Of a DNA stretch of 16,616 nucleotides, positions 1 to 7,478 are shown in pieces. The position numbers and the translations under genes are program-made. The stretch covers positions 1 to 16,616 of the forward strand of contig JBDNIO010000102.1 of NCBI GenBank assembly GCA_041688215.1, in the 5' to 3' direction. The notes beneath the pieces were generated by a model, which was not told the origin of the DNA, made no database searches, and saw only the letters and a program-made list of their open reading frames with translations. The DNA comes from JBDNIO01 sp041688215. Lineage in GTDB: Bacteria; Pseudomonadota; Gammaproteobacteria; Nevskiales; Salinisphaeraceae. Position 1 is the first letter of the stretch. Every line of letters begins with the position of its first letter.

Positions 1-156
1 AGAAAAATGGATGCCGGGTAAAAACGGAGTAGGATTTTTCATCCCGAATTATCCCATTTTCAGCACTTTTTAGCAGCCGCTTTATCGCCTCTATAAGGGC
101 TTAAGTTAGCGCCATTCGGGTCGGACAGGTAATCTGTCCGATCCTATCCCGATTTT
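1..156. other. Non-coding window edge downstream of coaD
   Basis: No reading frame with a recognisable product is visible on either strand in these bases. The stretch is richer in A and T than the genes beside it. Its only clear structure is the perfect hairpin listed separately at 121-141. The ferredoxin gene that follows coaD in Pseudomonas does not begin here. The sequence is cut by the window start, so a gene further left cannot be judged. Confidence 0.6.
121..141 (-). terminator. Hairpin just after coaD, possible end-of-operon structure
   Basis: An 8-base perfect inverted repeat, TCGGACAG and CTGTCCGA, flanks a 5-base loop and starts 16 bases after the coaD stop codon. On the plus-strand transcript the stem could extend to 11 pairs with one G-U. 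There is no run of U after the stem in the coaD transcript direction, so it is not a classical intrinsic terminator. It may protect the 3' end, act with Rho, or be a small palindromic repeat. Its position after the last gene of the co-directional run is the main reason to call it a terminator. Confidence 0.35.
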
Positions 157-648
157 CTAGGCCGTTTTTTCTTCCAGCGCGTCAGCCACAACCGGCGGTA
201 CAAGTCCGGTAATCTTGCCGTTGAGGAAGGCGATTTCGCGCACCAGTGTGGATGAGATGTCTGCAAACTCGGGCGACGGCACCATGAATACCGTGTCTAC
301 TTCGGGCGCCAGATGTCGGTTCATGATTGCCATCTGGCGCTCATATTCGTAATCGCCCACACCGCGTACACCGCGCACTAGCACGCTGACGCCATGTTCG
401 CGGGCGAAGTCCACAATCAGCCCGGTCGTGCCCATGACGGTGACGTTATCAAGATCACCAACCACCTGTTCGGCCAGTCGCAGGCGCTCGTCCGGGTTGA
501 ATATGGATTTCTTTGAGGTGTTGTTGGCGACCGCAACAATCAGTTCCGGAAACATTTGCGCCGCGCGCCGGATAACATCGGCGTGGCCGTTGGTTATGGG
601 GTCGAAGGTGCCGGTGTAGGCGGCGCGCAGGGGCTGTTTGCTATTCAT
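157..648 (-). CDS. coaD: Phosphopantetheine adenylyltransferase (CoaD)
   Basis: This cytoplasmic enzyme transfers AMP from ATP to 4'-phosphopantetheine, giving dephospho-CoA, the penultimate step of coenzyme A synthesis. The 163 residues match the family length. Visible hallmarks are the nucleotidyltransferase motif GTFDPITNGH at residues 13-22, a Lys pair at 46-47, the RGVRGVGDYEYE stretch at 92-103 and ISSTLVRE at 131-138. Two positions are unusual: Thr12 replaces the normally conserved Pro of YPGTFDP, and Ala-Asp (129-130) replaces the usual Ser-Phe before ISST. The ATG at 648 overlaps the rsmD stop codon by 4 bases (ATGA), so the two are probably translationally coupled; rsmD-coaD pairing is common in proteobacteria. 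The identification is firm, while the effect of the substitutions is unknown. Confidence 0.96.
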   Translation of the reverse strand: MNSKQPLRAAYTGTFDPITNGHADVIRRAAQMFPELIVAVANNTSKKSIFNPDERLRLAEQVVGDLDNVTVMGTTGLIVDFAREHGVSVLVRGVRGVGDYEYERQMAIMNRHLAPEVDTVFMVPSPEFADISSTLVREIAFLNGKITGLVPPVVADALEEKTA

Positions 649-1217
649 GTCGGCTTATCTTCACTGGCGTTTGCCATAGTTGCAAGCGCGTAGCCCACTT
701 GGCCTGCTTGCCTGGATTTCAGGATTTTCCAGTCGGCAGCAAGTTGCGGCGCATTGTTATGCGCGTATTCCATGTAAACCCGGCCGCCCAGAGCCAGATG
801 TTTACGCGTATGGGCGAGCGCGGGTTCGAGCAGGCCGGTGTTGAAATGCGGGTCGAGAAACACGATATCGAAGGGCTTTGCATCCATCGGGGTACGGGTG
901 TATTCACCGCACACCACCTGGCCGTTGCTGCCTAAGGTTTGCAGTTGCGTCTGAATTTCCTGCGCCAGCTGCCGGTTTTTTTCGATGAACAGCACTTCTG
1001 CCGCCCCGCGAGACAAGGCCTCCAGGCCCAGCGCACCGGTGCCGGCAAACGCGTCCAGGCAACGCGCGCCGATAATACGCGGGGCGAGCCAGTTGAACAG
1101 GGTTTCGCGCACCCGATCCGGTGTGGGCCGCAGGCCCGGCATGTCGGCTATGGGCAGGCGGCGCCCGCGCCACTCGCCGCCGATGATGCGCAGTTGCGAT
1201 TGCTTTTTATGCGCCAA
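645..1217 (-). CDS. rsmD: 16S rRNA (guanine(966)-N2)-methyltransferase RsmD
   Basis: RsmD uses S-adenosylmethionine to methylate G966 of 16S rRNA in the assembled small subunit. From the start chosen here it has 190 residues, close to the roughly 198 of E. coli. The RIIGGEWRGRRL opening lies at residues 10-21, GLRPTPDRVRETLFNWL at 28-44, the SAM-binding motif FAGTGALGL at 57-65, and the acidic end of the second strand (FIEKN) at 77-81. The catalytic motif reads DPHF at 122-125 where the family has DPPF. No ATG lies before the conserved RIIGG block, so I chose a TTG at 1217, which has an AGGA eight bases upstream. The frame is open further upstream but there overlaps tldD and resembles nothing. 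The function is confident, the start moderately so. Confidence 0.92.
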   Translation of the reverse strand: MAHKKQSQLRIIGGEWRGRRLPIADMPGLRPTPDRVRETLFNWLAPRIIGARCLDAFAGTGALGLEALSRGAAEVLFIEKNRQLAQEIQTQLQTLGSNGQVVCGEYTRTPMDAKPFDIVFLDPHFNTGLLEPALAHTRKHLALGGRVYMEYAHNNAPQLAADWKILKSRQAGQVGYALATMANASEDKPT

Positions 1218-1225
1218 GGGTGCTG

Positions 1226-1229
1226 TCCT
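1226..1229 (-). promoter_or_regulatory. Ribosome binding site deciding the rsmD TTG start
   Basis: AGGA on the minus strand sits 8 bases before the TTG at 1217, within the 32-base gap after the tldD stop codon. No ATG or GTG codon lies between that stop and the first conserved RsmD residues, so this site supports TTG initiation. Confidence 0.5.
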
Positions 1230-1249
1230 GGCCGACTTGAGAGCTACGG

Positions 1250-2698
1250 TTACTGGTCCTGGGTGCCGCCAACGGTCAGGCCGTCCACTTTCAGGGTGGG
1301 CTGACCCACGCCGACCGGCACGCTCTGGCCTTCCTTGCCGCACACGCCGATGCCGCTATCCAGTGCCAGATCGTTGCCCACCATGGAAACCTGTTCCAGC
1401 ACTTTCGGGCCGTTGCCAATCAGGGTGGCGCCTTTGACCGGTTCCGCGATCTTGCCGTTGCGGATGCGATAGGCCTCGGAAGCGGAAAAAACGAAGTTGC
1501 CGGAGGTGATATCCACCGAGCCGCCGTCGAAATTAGCGGCGTAAATACCGTCTTTTACCGATTCCAGAATTTCGCCGGGATCATGCGGGCCGTTGCGCAT
1601 ATAGGTGTTGGTCATGCGCGGCATGGGCAGATGTGCGAACGATTCGCGGCGGCCGTTGCCGGTGGGTTTCTGTTTCATCAGGCGGGCATTGTGTTTGTCC
1701 TGCATATAGCCGACCAGCACGCCGTCTTCGATCAGCGTGGTGCAGTTAGTGGCGGTGCCTTCGTCGTCTGCGGAGAGCGAACCGCGGCGGTTCGGCAGGG
1801 TGCCGTCGTCCACGATCATGCAGTATTTGGAGGCGACTTTTTCGCCGATGCGGCCGGCATAAGTGGATGAGCCTTTGCGATTGAAATCGCCTTCCAGGCC
1901 ATGACCCACGGCTTCATGCAGCAAAATTCCAGGCCAGCCGGGGCCGAGCACTACGGTCATATTGCCGGCCGGGGCTTCGACTGCATCGAGCCGCACCAGC
2001 GCCCGGCGCACGGCTTCGCGCGCATAGCCGGCCACGCGGTCTTCGCCGTCGCTGAAGTAATGGTAGCCGGTGCGCCCGCCGCCGCCGGCGCTGGCCTGTT
2101 CGCGTTTGCCGTTGGCCTCCACGAATACGGTAACGTTCATGCGGATGAGCGGGCGCACATCGCCGGCCATGGTGCCATCGGACGCCGCAACCAGCACCAC
2201 GTCATTAAGCCCGGCAAGACTGACCTGCACCTGCGTAACCCGCGGATCGGACGCTCGCGCTACCTTGTCGGCGTGTTCCAACAGGGCGATTTTTTCGGCA
2301 TCAGGCAAGCCAGAGATGGGGTCGATGGGGGCATACAGGGCGGGCGCTACGTGCGAACTCCAGGTTTGCATTTGCCCCTTCTGGCCGGCGTGCGCAATGG
2401 CGCCGGCCGCATTAGAGGCTTGCGTCAGGGCTGGCAATGCCAGTTCTTCCGAGTAGGCAAAGCCGGTTTTCTCGCCGCTCATGGCGCGCACGCCCACGCC
2501 CTGTTCGGTGCCGGCGGAGCCGGAACGCACAATGCCGTCTTCCAGCATCCAGCCCTCGCGCCGGCGCAGTTGAAAGTACAGATCGGCGGCGTCGATAGAT
2601 GGCTTCATCAGGCCGGAAAGCACTTTTTCTATGGCATTCGTATCCAGTTCGGCTGGGGCCAGAAGCGTGTTTTGGGCGGTTTCCAGGGTATTGGACAT
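1250..2698 (-). CDS. tldD: Metalloprotease TldD
   Basis: TldD is the catalytic half of the TldD/TldE (PmbA) zinc protease, which degrades unfolded peptides and trims peptide-derived products such as microcin B17 and CcdA. With the ATG at 2698 the protein has 482 residues, against 481 in E. coli. The zinc motif HEAVGH is at residues 261-266, and the downstream Cys ligand is in GVCGKEGQ close to the C-terminus. Other family blocks seen are GVGVRAMSGEKTGFAY (68-82), GNGRRESFAHLPMPRMTNTY and VDITSGNFVFS. The frame extends to a TTG at 2734, but that adds 12 unmatched residues and falls inside an inverted repeat, so I prefer 2698, although no strong ribosome binding site precedes it. The partner gene pmbA is not in the window. 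yhdP-nit-tldD order is common in gammaproteobacteria. Confidence 0.96.
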   Translation of the reverse strand: MSNTLETAQNTLLAPAELDTNAIEKVLSGLMKPSIDAADLYFQLRRREGWMLEDGIVRSGSAGTEQGVGVRAMSGEKTGFAYSEELALPALTQASNAAGAIAHAGQKGQMQTWSSHVAPALYAPIDPISGLPDAEKIALLEHADKVARASDPRVTQVQVSLAGLNDVVLVAASDGTMAGDVRPLIRMNVTVFVEANGKREQASAGGGGRTGYHYFSDGEDRVAGYAREAVRRALVRLDAVEAPAGNMTVVLGPGWPGILLHEAVGHGLEGDFNRKGSSTYAGRIGEKVASKYCMIVDDGTLPNRRGSLSADDEGTATNCTTLIEDGVLVGYMQDKHNARLMKQKPTGNGRRESFAHLPMPRMTNTYMRNGPHDPGEILESVKDGIYAANFDGGSVDITSGNFVFSASEAYRIRNGKIAEPVKGATLIGNGPKVLEQVSMVGNDLALDSGIGVCGKEGQSVPVGVGQPTLKVDGLTVGGTQDQ

Positions 2699-2726
2699 AA
2701 GGTTTTGGCTAATGGTGATGTGTTTA

Positions 2727-2768
2727 TAGGGCAAGTCTGAGACTTGCCGTTTTGCTCAGCTTGCCCTA
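2727..2768. repeat. Nested inverted repeat between nit and tldD
   Basis: An outer 9-base inverted repeat, TAGGGCAAG (2727-2735) and CTTGCCCTA (2760-2768), encloses an inner 8-base one, GGCAAGTC (2730-2737) and GACTTGCC (2741-2748), separated by TGA. The left arm is shared, so the two hairpins exclude each other. The outer right arm supplies the TAG stop codon of nit at 2766-2768, and the element ends 28 bases before the tldD ATG. It resembles the small palindromic intergenic elements that are scattered in many proteobacterial genomes, but copy number cannot be seen here. It could also influence the nit/tldD expression ratio. Confidence 0.55.
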
Positions 2769-3578
2769 CAGGCGTCGATGGCTTAGACAGGGAAAACGCT
2801 CACGCGTGCGATGGAGATGATCCGTGTCCAGGGCGGCGATTGCAATGCCGGGCCCGCTGGCAACGCGGTCCAGAACCTGGCCCCAGGGATTGACCAGCAT
2901 GGAGTCGCCCCAGGTTTCACGCCCGCTGGCATGACGCCCGCCCTGATTGGGGGCGATGACGTAACATAAATTTTCAATCGCCCGGGCGCGTGCCAGTGTT
3001 TCCCAGTGTGCCTGGCCGGTGGCGGCGGTGAATGCCGAAGGAACGGTAAAAATTTCCGCGCCCTGCGCTACCATTTCGCGGTAAAGCTCAGGAAAGCGCA
3101 GGTCGTAGCAGACCGATAACCCGAGTTTCCCGAACGGGCTGTCGATAACCACGGGGGTGCTGCCGGCTATAAACGAGTCTGATTCCCGGTACTGCTCGTC
3201 GCTTTCGGGCAGGGTTACGTCAAACAAATGGATTTTGTCGTAACGGGCAACGCGCGTGCCGTGGTCATCAAACACCAGCGAACTGGGATAAACGCGTTTG
3301 CCGTCACCTTTTAGCGGGATCGTCCCGCCCACAATCCACATTTTGTGTTTGGCTGCCTGCTCGGCGAGAAAGTCCTGTATCGGGCCGTTGTCGAGGCTTT
3401 CCGCAATAGCAAGTTTGTCGGCTTCATGTTTGCCCATATGAGCAAAATTCTCAGGCAATACGGCAAGCTGAGCCCCCGCCGCGGCAGCGCGTTCAAGCAA
3501 TTCGCCGGCAGCGGCCAGGTTCTGGTCGCGGTCGGCGCTGGACACCATTTGAATGGCTGCTGCGTGGGCTGGGGTCAT
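2766..3578 (-). CDS. Nit-family carbon-nitrogen hydrolase (probable deaminated glutathione amidase)
   Basis: This is a nitrilase-superfamily amidase of the Nit1 branch. Nit1 relatives clean up deaminated glutathione, a by-product of transaminases, releasing alpha-ketoglutarate. At 270 residues it is of usual length. The catalytic triad is visible as Glu43 in LPENF, Lys115 in YDKIHLFD and Cys157 in SVCYDLRFPELYR. The blocks TGQAHWETLARARAIEN and the C-terminal LSHRRL are typical of this branch. Its ATG overlaps the yhdP stop by 4 bases (ATGA), which implies coupled translation. The yhdP-nit-tldD arrangement is standard for this gene in gammaproteobacteria. The stop codon lies in the inverted repeat described next to it. 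Superfamily and triad are certain; the exact substrate is inferred from Nit1 relatives and could be another omega-amide. Confidence 0.9.
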   Translation of the reverse strand: MTPAHAAAIQMVSSADRDQNLAAAGELLERAAAAGAQLAVLPENFAHMGKHEADKLAIAESLDNGPIQDFLAEQAAKHKMWIVGGTIPLKGDGKRVYPSSLVFDDHGTRVARYDKIHLFDVTLPESDEQYRESDSFIAGSTPVVIDSPFGKLGLSVCYDLRFPELYREMVAQGAEIFTVPSAFTAATGQAHWETLARARAIENLCYVIAPNQGGRHASGRETWGDSMLVNPWGQVLDRVASGPGIAIAALDTDHLHRTRERFPCLSHRRL

Positions 3579-6500
3579 GGCGTGTCTTCGGTTGCTTCTT
3601 CAGTGGTGATGGTGTTGATCTCCGGATCCTGCCAGTTGCCGGTTAAATGATATTTAATGGTCGACAGGTCTTCGATGGGCTTTTCCAGCAGTTTTTGCGC
3701 CAACAGCAGGAACGCCCCCACCGCCGGCCCGCCAAGCACCGTGCCGGCCACAGCCACCCCGGTAGAAACCTTGGGCACGATAGTCACACGCTGGTCGTAA
3801 GTCCGCTCTGCCAAGTCTACGGTACCTTTAACACGCACGCTTGCCGACGGTGTTCTGATACGCAAATCGTCGCTGCGGGCCACGCCGGATTCAATCTGGA
3901 AATCGCCGCGGATGCTGTCGAAGGCCAGGCCTTTATCGACCACGTCCCGAAAATCCAGCAACAGGCGCCGCGGCAGGGCATAAAAATTGAACAGGCCCAG
4001 AACGCGCCCGGCGCCGGGATCAACCGAGACCAGCGTGCCATCGTCAAACTTTACCTCCATCAGGCCATTGAGCGCGGCCAGACTCAGGCCGTCCGGATTG
4101 GGGGCGATGTTCAGCTTGGCCTGGATGTCGGTGTCCTCGGCGCGAATATTGGGCACATAACCCAGCGTGCGCAGCAGGCTGCCCATGCCGGCGCCCTTGA
4201 TGTTGGCCTCCAGGCTGGCCTCGGTTAGTCCGTTTTTACGCAGCCATTGGCCGTGTGCGTCGACACTTAACTTGCCGCCGGAAATTGCCAGCCGATTCAG
4301 GCCAATACCGCCGGGGATGGCCCGGGCCTGCAGGTCGAGGCGGCCTATGTTGATGCCATCTAGGGTGATATTTTCGACCGCTATATCAGTTACCGGCAGT
4401 TTTCCGGGGTCACGCGGCGGGGCGTCTTTCTCCGGCTCGGACAATTCGTCATTCTGCGGGCGCAGGTTGGCATCGGGTTCGAATTCCATGCGTTCAAATT
4501 GCGCGTTCAGCAGGGTCCGCGCGCCCGGGGTACCACTGGGGGCCGGCAGGTAACGCACATTGCCCAGTGCGCCTGGGCCTGCGATATCGGCGCGCCAGCC
4601 GGAGCTGCCGGCAACGGGCATGAATTTGAACTGCACCCGGTTCATGCGCTGGCCGCCAACTAGGGTTTCCTGAATACGCAGATCTGCGCCGCGTAATGAA
4701 AGGGGCGGCTTAGAAGTGTCCGCACCCTCGCCCGGGTTGTCGTCGCCGAGCGTGCCGAGGAAATCCTGCCAGGCCAGCAAATCGAGGGTAACGATATTGC
4801 CGCCTAGCCAGATACCGTCGCCTGCGGGGGCGGTTTCGCCCGTGTCGTCAAAGATGAAGTCCATGCTGGAAACCTGCCCGTTGGGCGAACGCAGGATCAA
4901 ATCGAGCCGGTCGGCCAGGTCTACATGCACGCGCTCGCGGCCGCCGCCGATTTCCACGCGGATGGGCAGGGGGCCGCTGGGCTGTTTGTGCAATGGCGGC
5001 GGGAAGCCCAGGCTTATGCCTTCCAGATCGCTGCGCAGTGCGAGGTCGGATACCTTGCCGTCGCGGTCAACTTCCAGCACCGCGTGCCAGACGCCTTCGC
5101 CGCCGATTTGCCGCACGATGGGCGCCGGCATGAAACGGCGCAAGGCATCGAAATCGCGCGGCATCCGGATTAAGGTGCTGGCGTTGATGGACAAGCCACT
5201 GCCTTCGGCCGGGTTCAAGTCCGCCACCAGCGGCAGGCCGAGCAGATTCCCGCGCAGGCCTGTGGCGCTAAGGCCCTCACGGCTGAATTGCAGTTCGCCG
5301 TTAATGTTTTCAATGGGTTCCGGCAACACGCGATGCGAGAGCGTGGTGTCTTGCAGGGTGATGCGGCCATTGCTCACGACCTCGCCCAGCTCCGGTTTGA
5401 GCGGGATGCTCAGATCGAGTGCCAGATCCGCTTGGCCGTTGACTTCCAGAATTTTCGTCAGGCGGCCGAACTTTTCGTTAAGCGGGGAATTGGGCAGAAA
5501 ATCCAGCAGCTGGCTGGCGTCGGCGTTGCTTACACTGCCGTCTATTTTAAGAATCGGTTCGCGCACATCGGCAACGCGGGCGCTGGCGGGGCCTATATCT
5601 ACGCCGAGCATTTTGCCGTGCTCGGCTTGCACGCTCAGGGTGTCGCCAATCAGAGTGAATTTACCGTTGCCTTCGGTAAGTACCGGCCAGCCGGGTTTGT
5701 AGTCCAAGGTGGCCTGTTCAATTTTTGCGGAGACCTCAAATTTGCCGCCGCCCGTGGCATAGGGAAATCGATCTAGCGGGCCTTGCAGGGTAACTTTCCC
5801 CTCGGTCATTTTTCCGGTACGCACGGCCTCGGGCAGCCAGTCGCGCAGTCTGGGATTGGGTAATTCGGGATACTGCGGGATGTAGGCAAACAAGCGTGGC
5901 AAGTCCTGTGACAGCACTTGGGCCTTGATATCTACATTCGGCGTGGCTTCGGGCGGGATGTTTATTTCGCCGCTGGCGCTAACTTGGGTTTCCGCGCCGC
6001 GCCAGCGCAGTTGCTCGGCATTGATGTTCCAGCCGCTGTCGCCGTGGCTCCAGTTTATATTTCCCGCTAGGGTTTCCAGCGGCAGTTCGCCCTTGATGAA
6101 TCCACGCCATACCAGACTGCCATCGGCCACCCGCAGCTGCAGCTGGCCACTGTCGCGCGTTAGTTCGAGCGTGCCGTACAAGCCATTAACCTGTAGCCCG
6201 CGGTCGGGGTTGTCTAAGCTCAGGTTGGCAAATTCTATATTGCCGGAGATCTCGGCTGGCGTCGCCTGGCCGTTATAGGTGATTTGAATGCGCGCCAATG
6301 TGCCCGCGGGTTGCCAGCGGGCGTTCTCATCCAGCAGTGGCAGCAGGCTGCCGAGCAGCGAAGCGGGCAGCGACCGCAGCTCAGCCTGCGCGGATTTTTC
6401 TTCGGGATTTATGACTATATCGCCGGCTATTTCTGGCTGATAGCCGTCGGGGCCGCGCATGGCGTCGACGGTAATGCGGTACCCCTGCGCAATGGGGGCA

Positions 6501-7414
6501 ACGCTCAAATCAAGCCCGACCTCCGGCCCCAGCAAGCGGCCGCTGATTTCTTTATTGGGCTGGGGCGCGCCGGTAACCGATACGCGCGCACCGGTGAATT
6601 CGCTGGCCTGCCAATCGCTCCAGATTTCCAGATTGTTGCGGCCGGTGTCTGGCGCCTGGAAGTCTTCGCCGCTGGCTTTGGCCAAGGCTGTAAAATCGAG
6701 TTGCTGGCCTTTGAAATAGTTGTGCGCGCGCAAGTTGTCCAGATCTACCCCGTCGTCGTCAGTCGGGTCGATTAGTAGCGCTTCAAACTGCATGCTTTCG
6801 CCCAGCTCGGGCGGCAGTTGCAACTGCGCCTGCAGACGATGGCGTGGCCCCTGATTATTCAGGCTCAGCGCGATATCATGCAGGCGAAAGCGGTTTGTCG
6901 GGGCCGGGGTCGGGCTCCAGAAAAGTTCGCCGTTGCTGATCTGTATGAACTGAAAGCCGTTGAGTTTTTCTGCAATCTCTTGCCAGTCAAGTTCGTTTTC
7001 GCCCGGCTCGATGCCGCGCAGGCGCAGCTTGCCACTGGCGTCGCGATAGGCGGAAAGTTGCGCGCCTACAAGGGACACGCCCTGCGGTTGGAAGCGCGCG
7101 TGCAGCAGGTCCCAAACGCTGAAATGCAACGCTAGCTTTTCCAGGCGGATCACTGGATTGCTGCCGGTGGTATCAAAAATACTGGCCTGGTTCAGATGCA
7201 GAACCGGGCCTTGCCAGCTCCAGCGCAGATCCATCGCCCCGATTTCCACCGGACGGTCAATGCGCTGGCTAACCGCGTTGGCTACTTCGTGACGATAGCC
7301 GGGCAGCGCAACATCGACCAGACGTACCGCACCCACCAGCAGGCCGGCGAGGATTACCCAGCCTGCCACAGTGCCAATTATTAAGGTCTTGAGTTTCAGA
7401 TTGCGTCTTAGCAT
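3575..7414 (-). CDS. yhdP: YhdP, AsmA-like phospholipid transport protein
   Basis: YhdP is one of the large AsmA-like proteins (with TamB and YdbH) that bridge the inner and outer membranes and move phospholipids to the outer membrane. The 1279 residues compare with 1266 in E. coli. A basic N-terminus is followed by one membrane segment at about residues 11-32, and nearly all the rest would be periplasmic, rich in beta-strand pattern. A charged, Pro-rich linker (SEPEKDAPPRDPGK) lies in the C-terminal third. The family signature VLGLFNFYALPRRLLLDF is at 1138-1155, followed by GLAFDSIRGDF and TYDQRVTIVPKVS. The ATG at 7414 is the first available start and has no obvious ribosome binding site. 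It lies 64 bases after rng and overlaps nit by 4 bases. The rng-yhdP-nit-tldD order supports the call. Confidence 0.93.
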   Translation of the reverse strand: MLRRNLKLKTLIIGTVAGWVILAGLLVGAVRLVDVALPGYRHEVANAVSQRIDRPVEIGAMDLRWSWQGPVLHLNQASIFDTTGSNPVIRLEKLALHFSVWDLLHARFQPQGVSLVGAQLSAYRDASGKLRLRGIEPGENELDWQEIAEKLNGFQFIQISNGELFWSPTPAPTNRFRLHDIALSLNNQGPRHRLQAQLQLPPELGESMQFEALLIDPTDDDGVDLDNLRAHNYFKGQQLDFTALAKASGEDFQAPDTGRNNLEIWSDWQASEFTGARVSVTGAPQPNKEISGRLLGPEVGLDLSVAPIAQGYRITVDAMRGPDGYQPEIAGDIVINPEEKSAQAELRSLPASLLGSLLPLLDENARWQPAGTLARIQITYNGQATPAEISGNIEFANLSLDNPDRGLQVNGLYGTLELTRDSGQLQLRVADGSLVWRGFIKGELPLETLAGNINWSHGDSGWNINAEQLRWRGAETQVSASGEINIPPEATPNVDIKAQVLSQDLPRLFAYIPQYPELPNPRLRDWLPEAVRTGKMTEGKVTLQGPLDRFPYATGGGKFEVSAKIEQATLDYKPGWPVLTEGNGKFTLIGDTLSVQAEHGKMLGVDIGPASARVADVREPILKIDGSVSNADASQLLDFLPNSPLNEKFGRLTKILEVNGQADLALDLSIPLKPELGEVVSNGRITLQDTTLSHRVLPEPIENINGELQFSREGLSATGLRGNLLGLPLVADLNPAEGSGLSINASTLIRMPRDFDALRRFMPAPIVRQIGGEGVWHAVLEVDRDGKVSDLALRSDLEGISLGFPPPLHKQPSGPLPIRVEIGGGRERVHVDLADRLDLILRSPNGQVSSMDFIFDDTGETAPAGDGIWLGGNIVTLDLLAWQDFLGTLGDDNPGEGADTSKPPLSLRGADLRIQETLVGGQRMNRVQFKFMPVAGSSGWRADIAGPGALGNVRYLPAPSGTPGARTLLNAQFERMEFEPDANLRPQNDELSEPEKDAPPRDPGKLPVTDIAVENITLDGINIGRLDLQARAIPGGIGLNRLAISGGKLSVDAHGQWLRKNGLTEASLEANIKGAGMGSLLRTLGYVPNIRAEDTDIQAKLNIAPNPDGLSLAALNGLMEVKFDDGTLVSVDPGAGRVLGLFNFYALPRRLLLDFRDVVDKGLAFDSIRGDFQIESGVARSDDLRIRTPSASVRVKGTVDLAERTYDQRVTIVPKVSTGVAVAGTVLGGPAVGAFLLLAQKLLEKPIEDLSTIKYHLTGNWQDPEINTITTEEATEDTP

Positions 7415-7452
7415 GCAACGGCTGGGTGGAAGACATGGCGGTTATCGGCTGG

Positions 7453-7473
7453 AAGGCTGGGTTTTTCAGCCTT
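7453..7473 (-). other. Small stem-loop between rng and yhdP
   Basis: AAGGCTG (7453-7459) and CAGCCTT (7467-7473) form a perfect 7-base stem with a 7-base loop in the 64-base gap that follows the rng stop codon. In the direction of transcription it is followed by CCAGCCG rather than U residues, so it is unlikely to be an intrinsic terminator. It may affect the stability of the rng 3' end or reduce expression of yhdP, or it may be chance. Confidence 0.3.
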
Positions 7474-7478
7474 GCGCA

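Noticed and set aside
2699..2734. Upstream TTG start of tldD
   Set aside because: The extra 12 residues match nothing in the family and the codon lies inside the inverted repeat. The ATG at 2698 gives the expected length.
1901..2740. Plus-strand 279-codon open frame
   Set aside because: It lies wholly antisense to tldD, whose full family signature is intact. The frame has no recognisable motif and is explained by GC-rich codon bias.
4716..5702. Plus-strand 328-codon open frame
   Set aside because: It is antisense to yhdP, with a Ser/Arg/Pro-rich low-information translation typical of a shadow frame.
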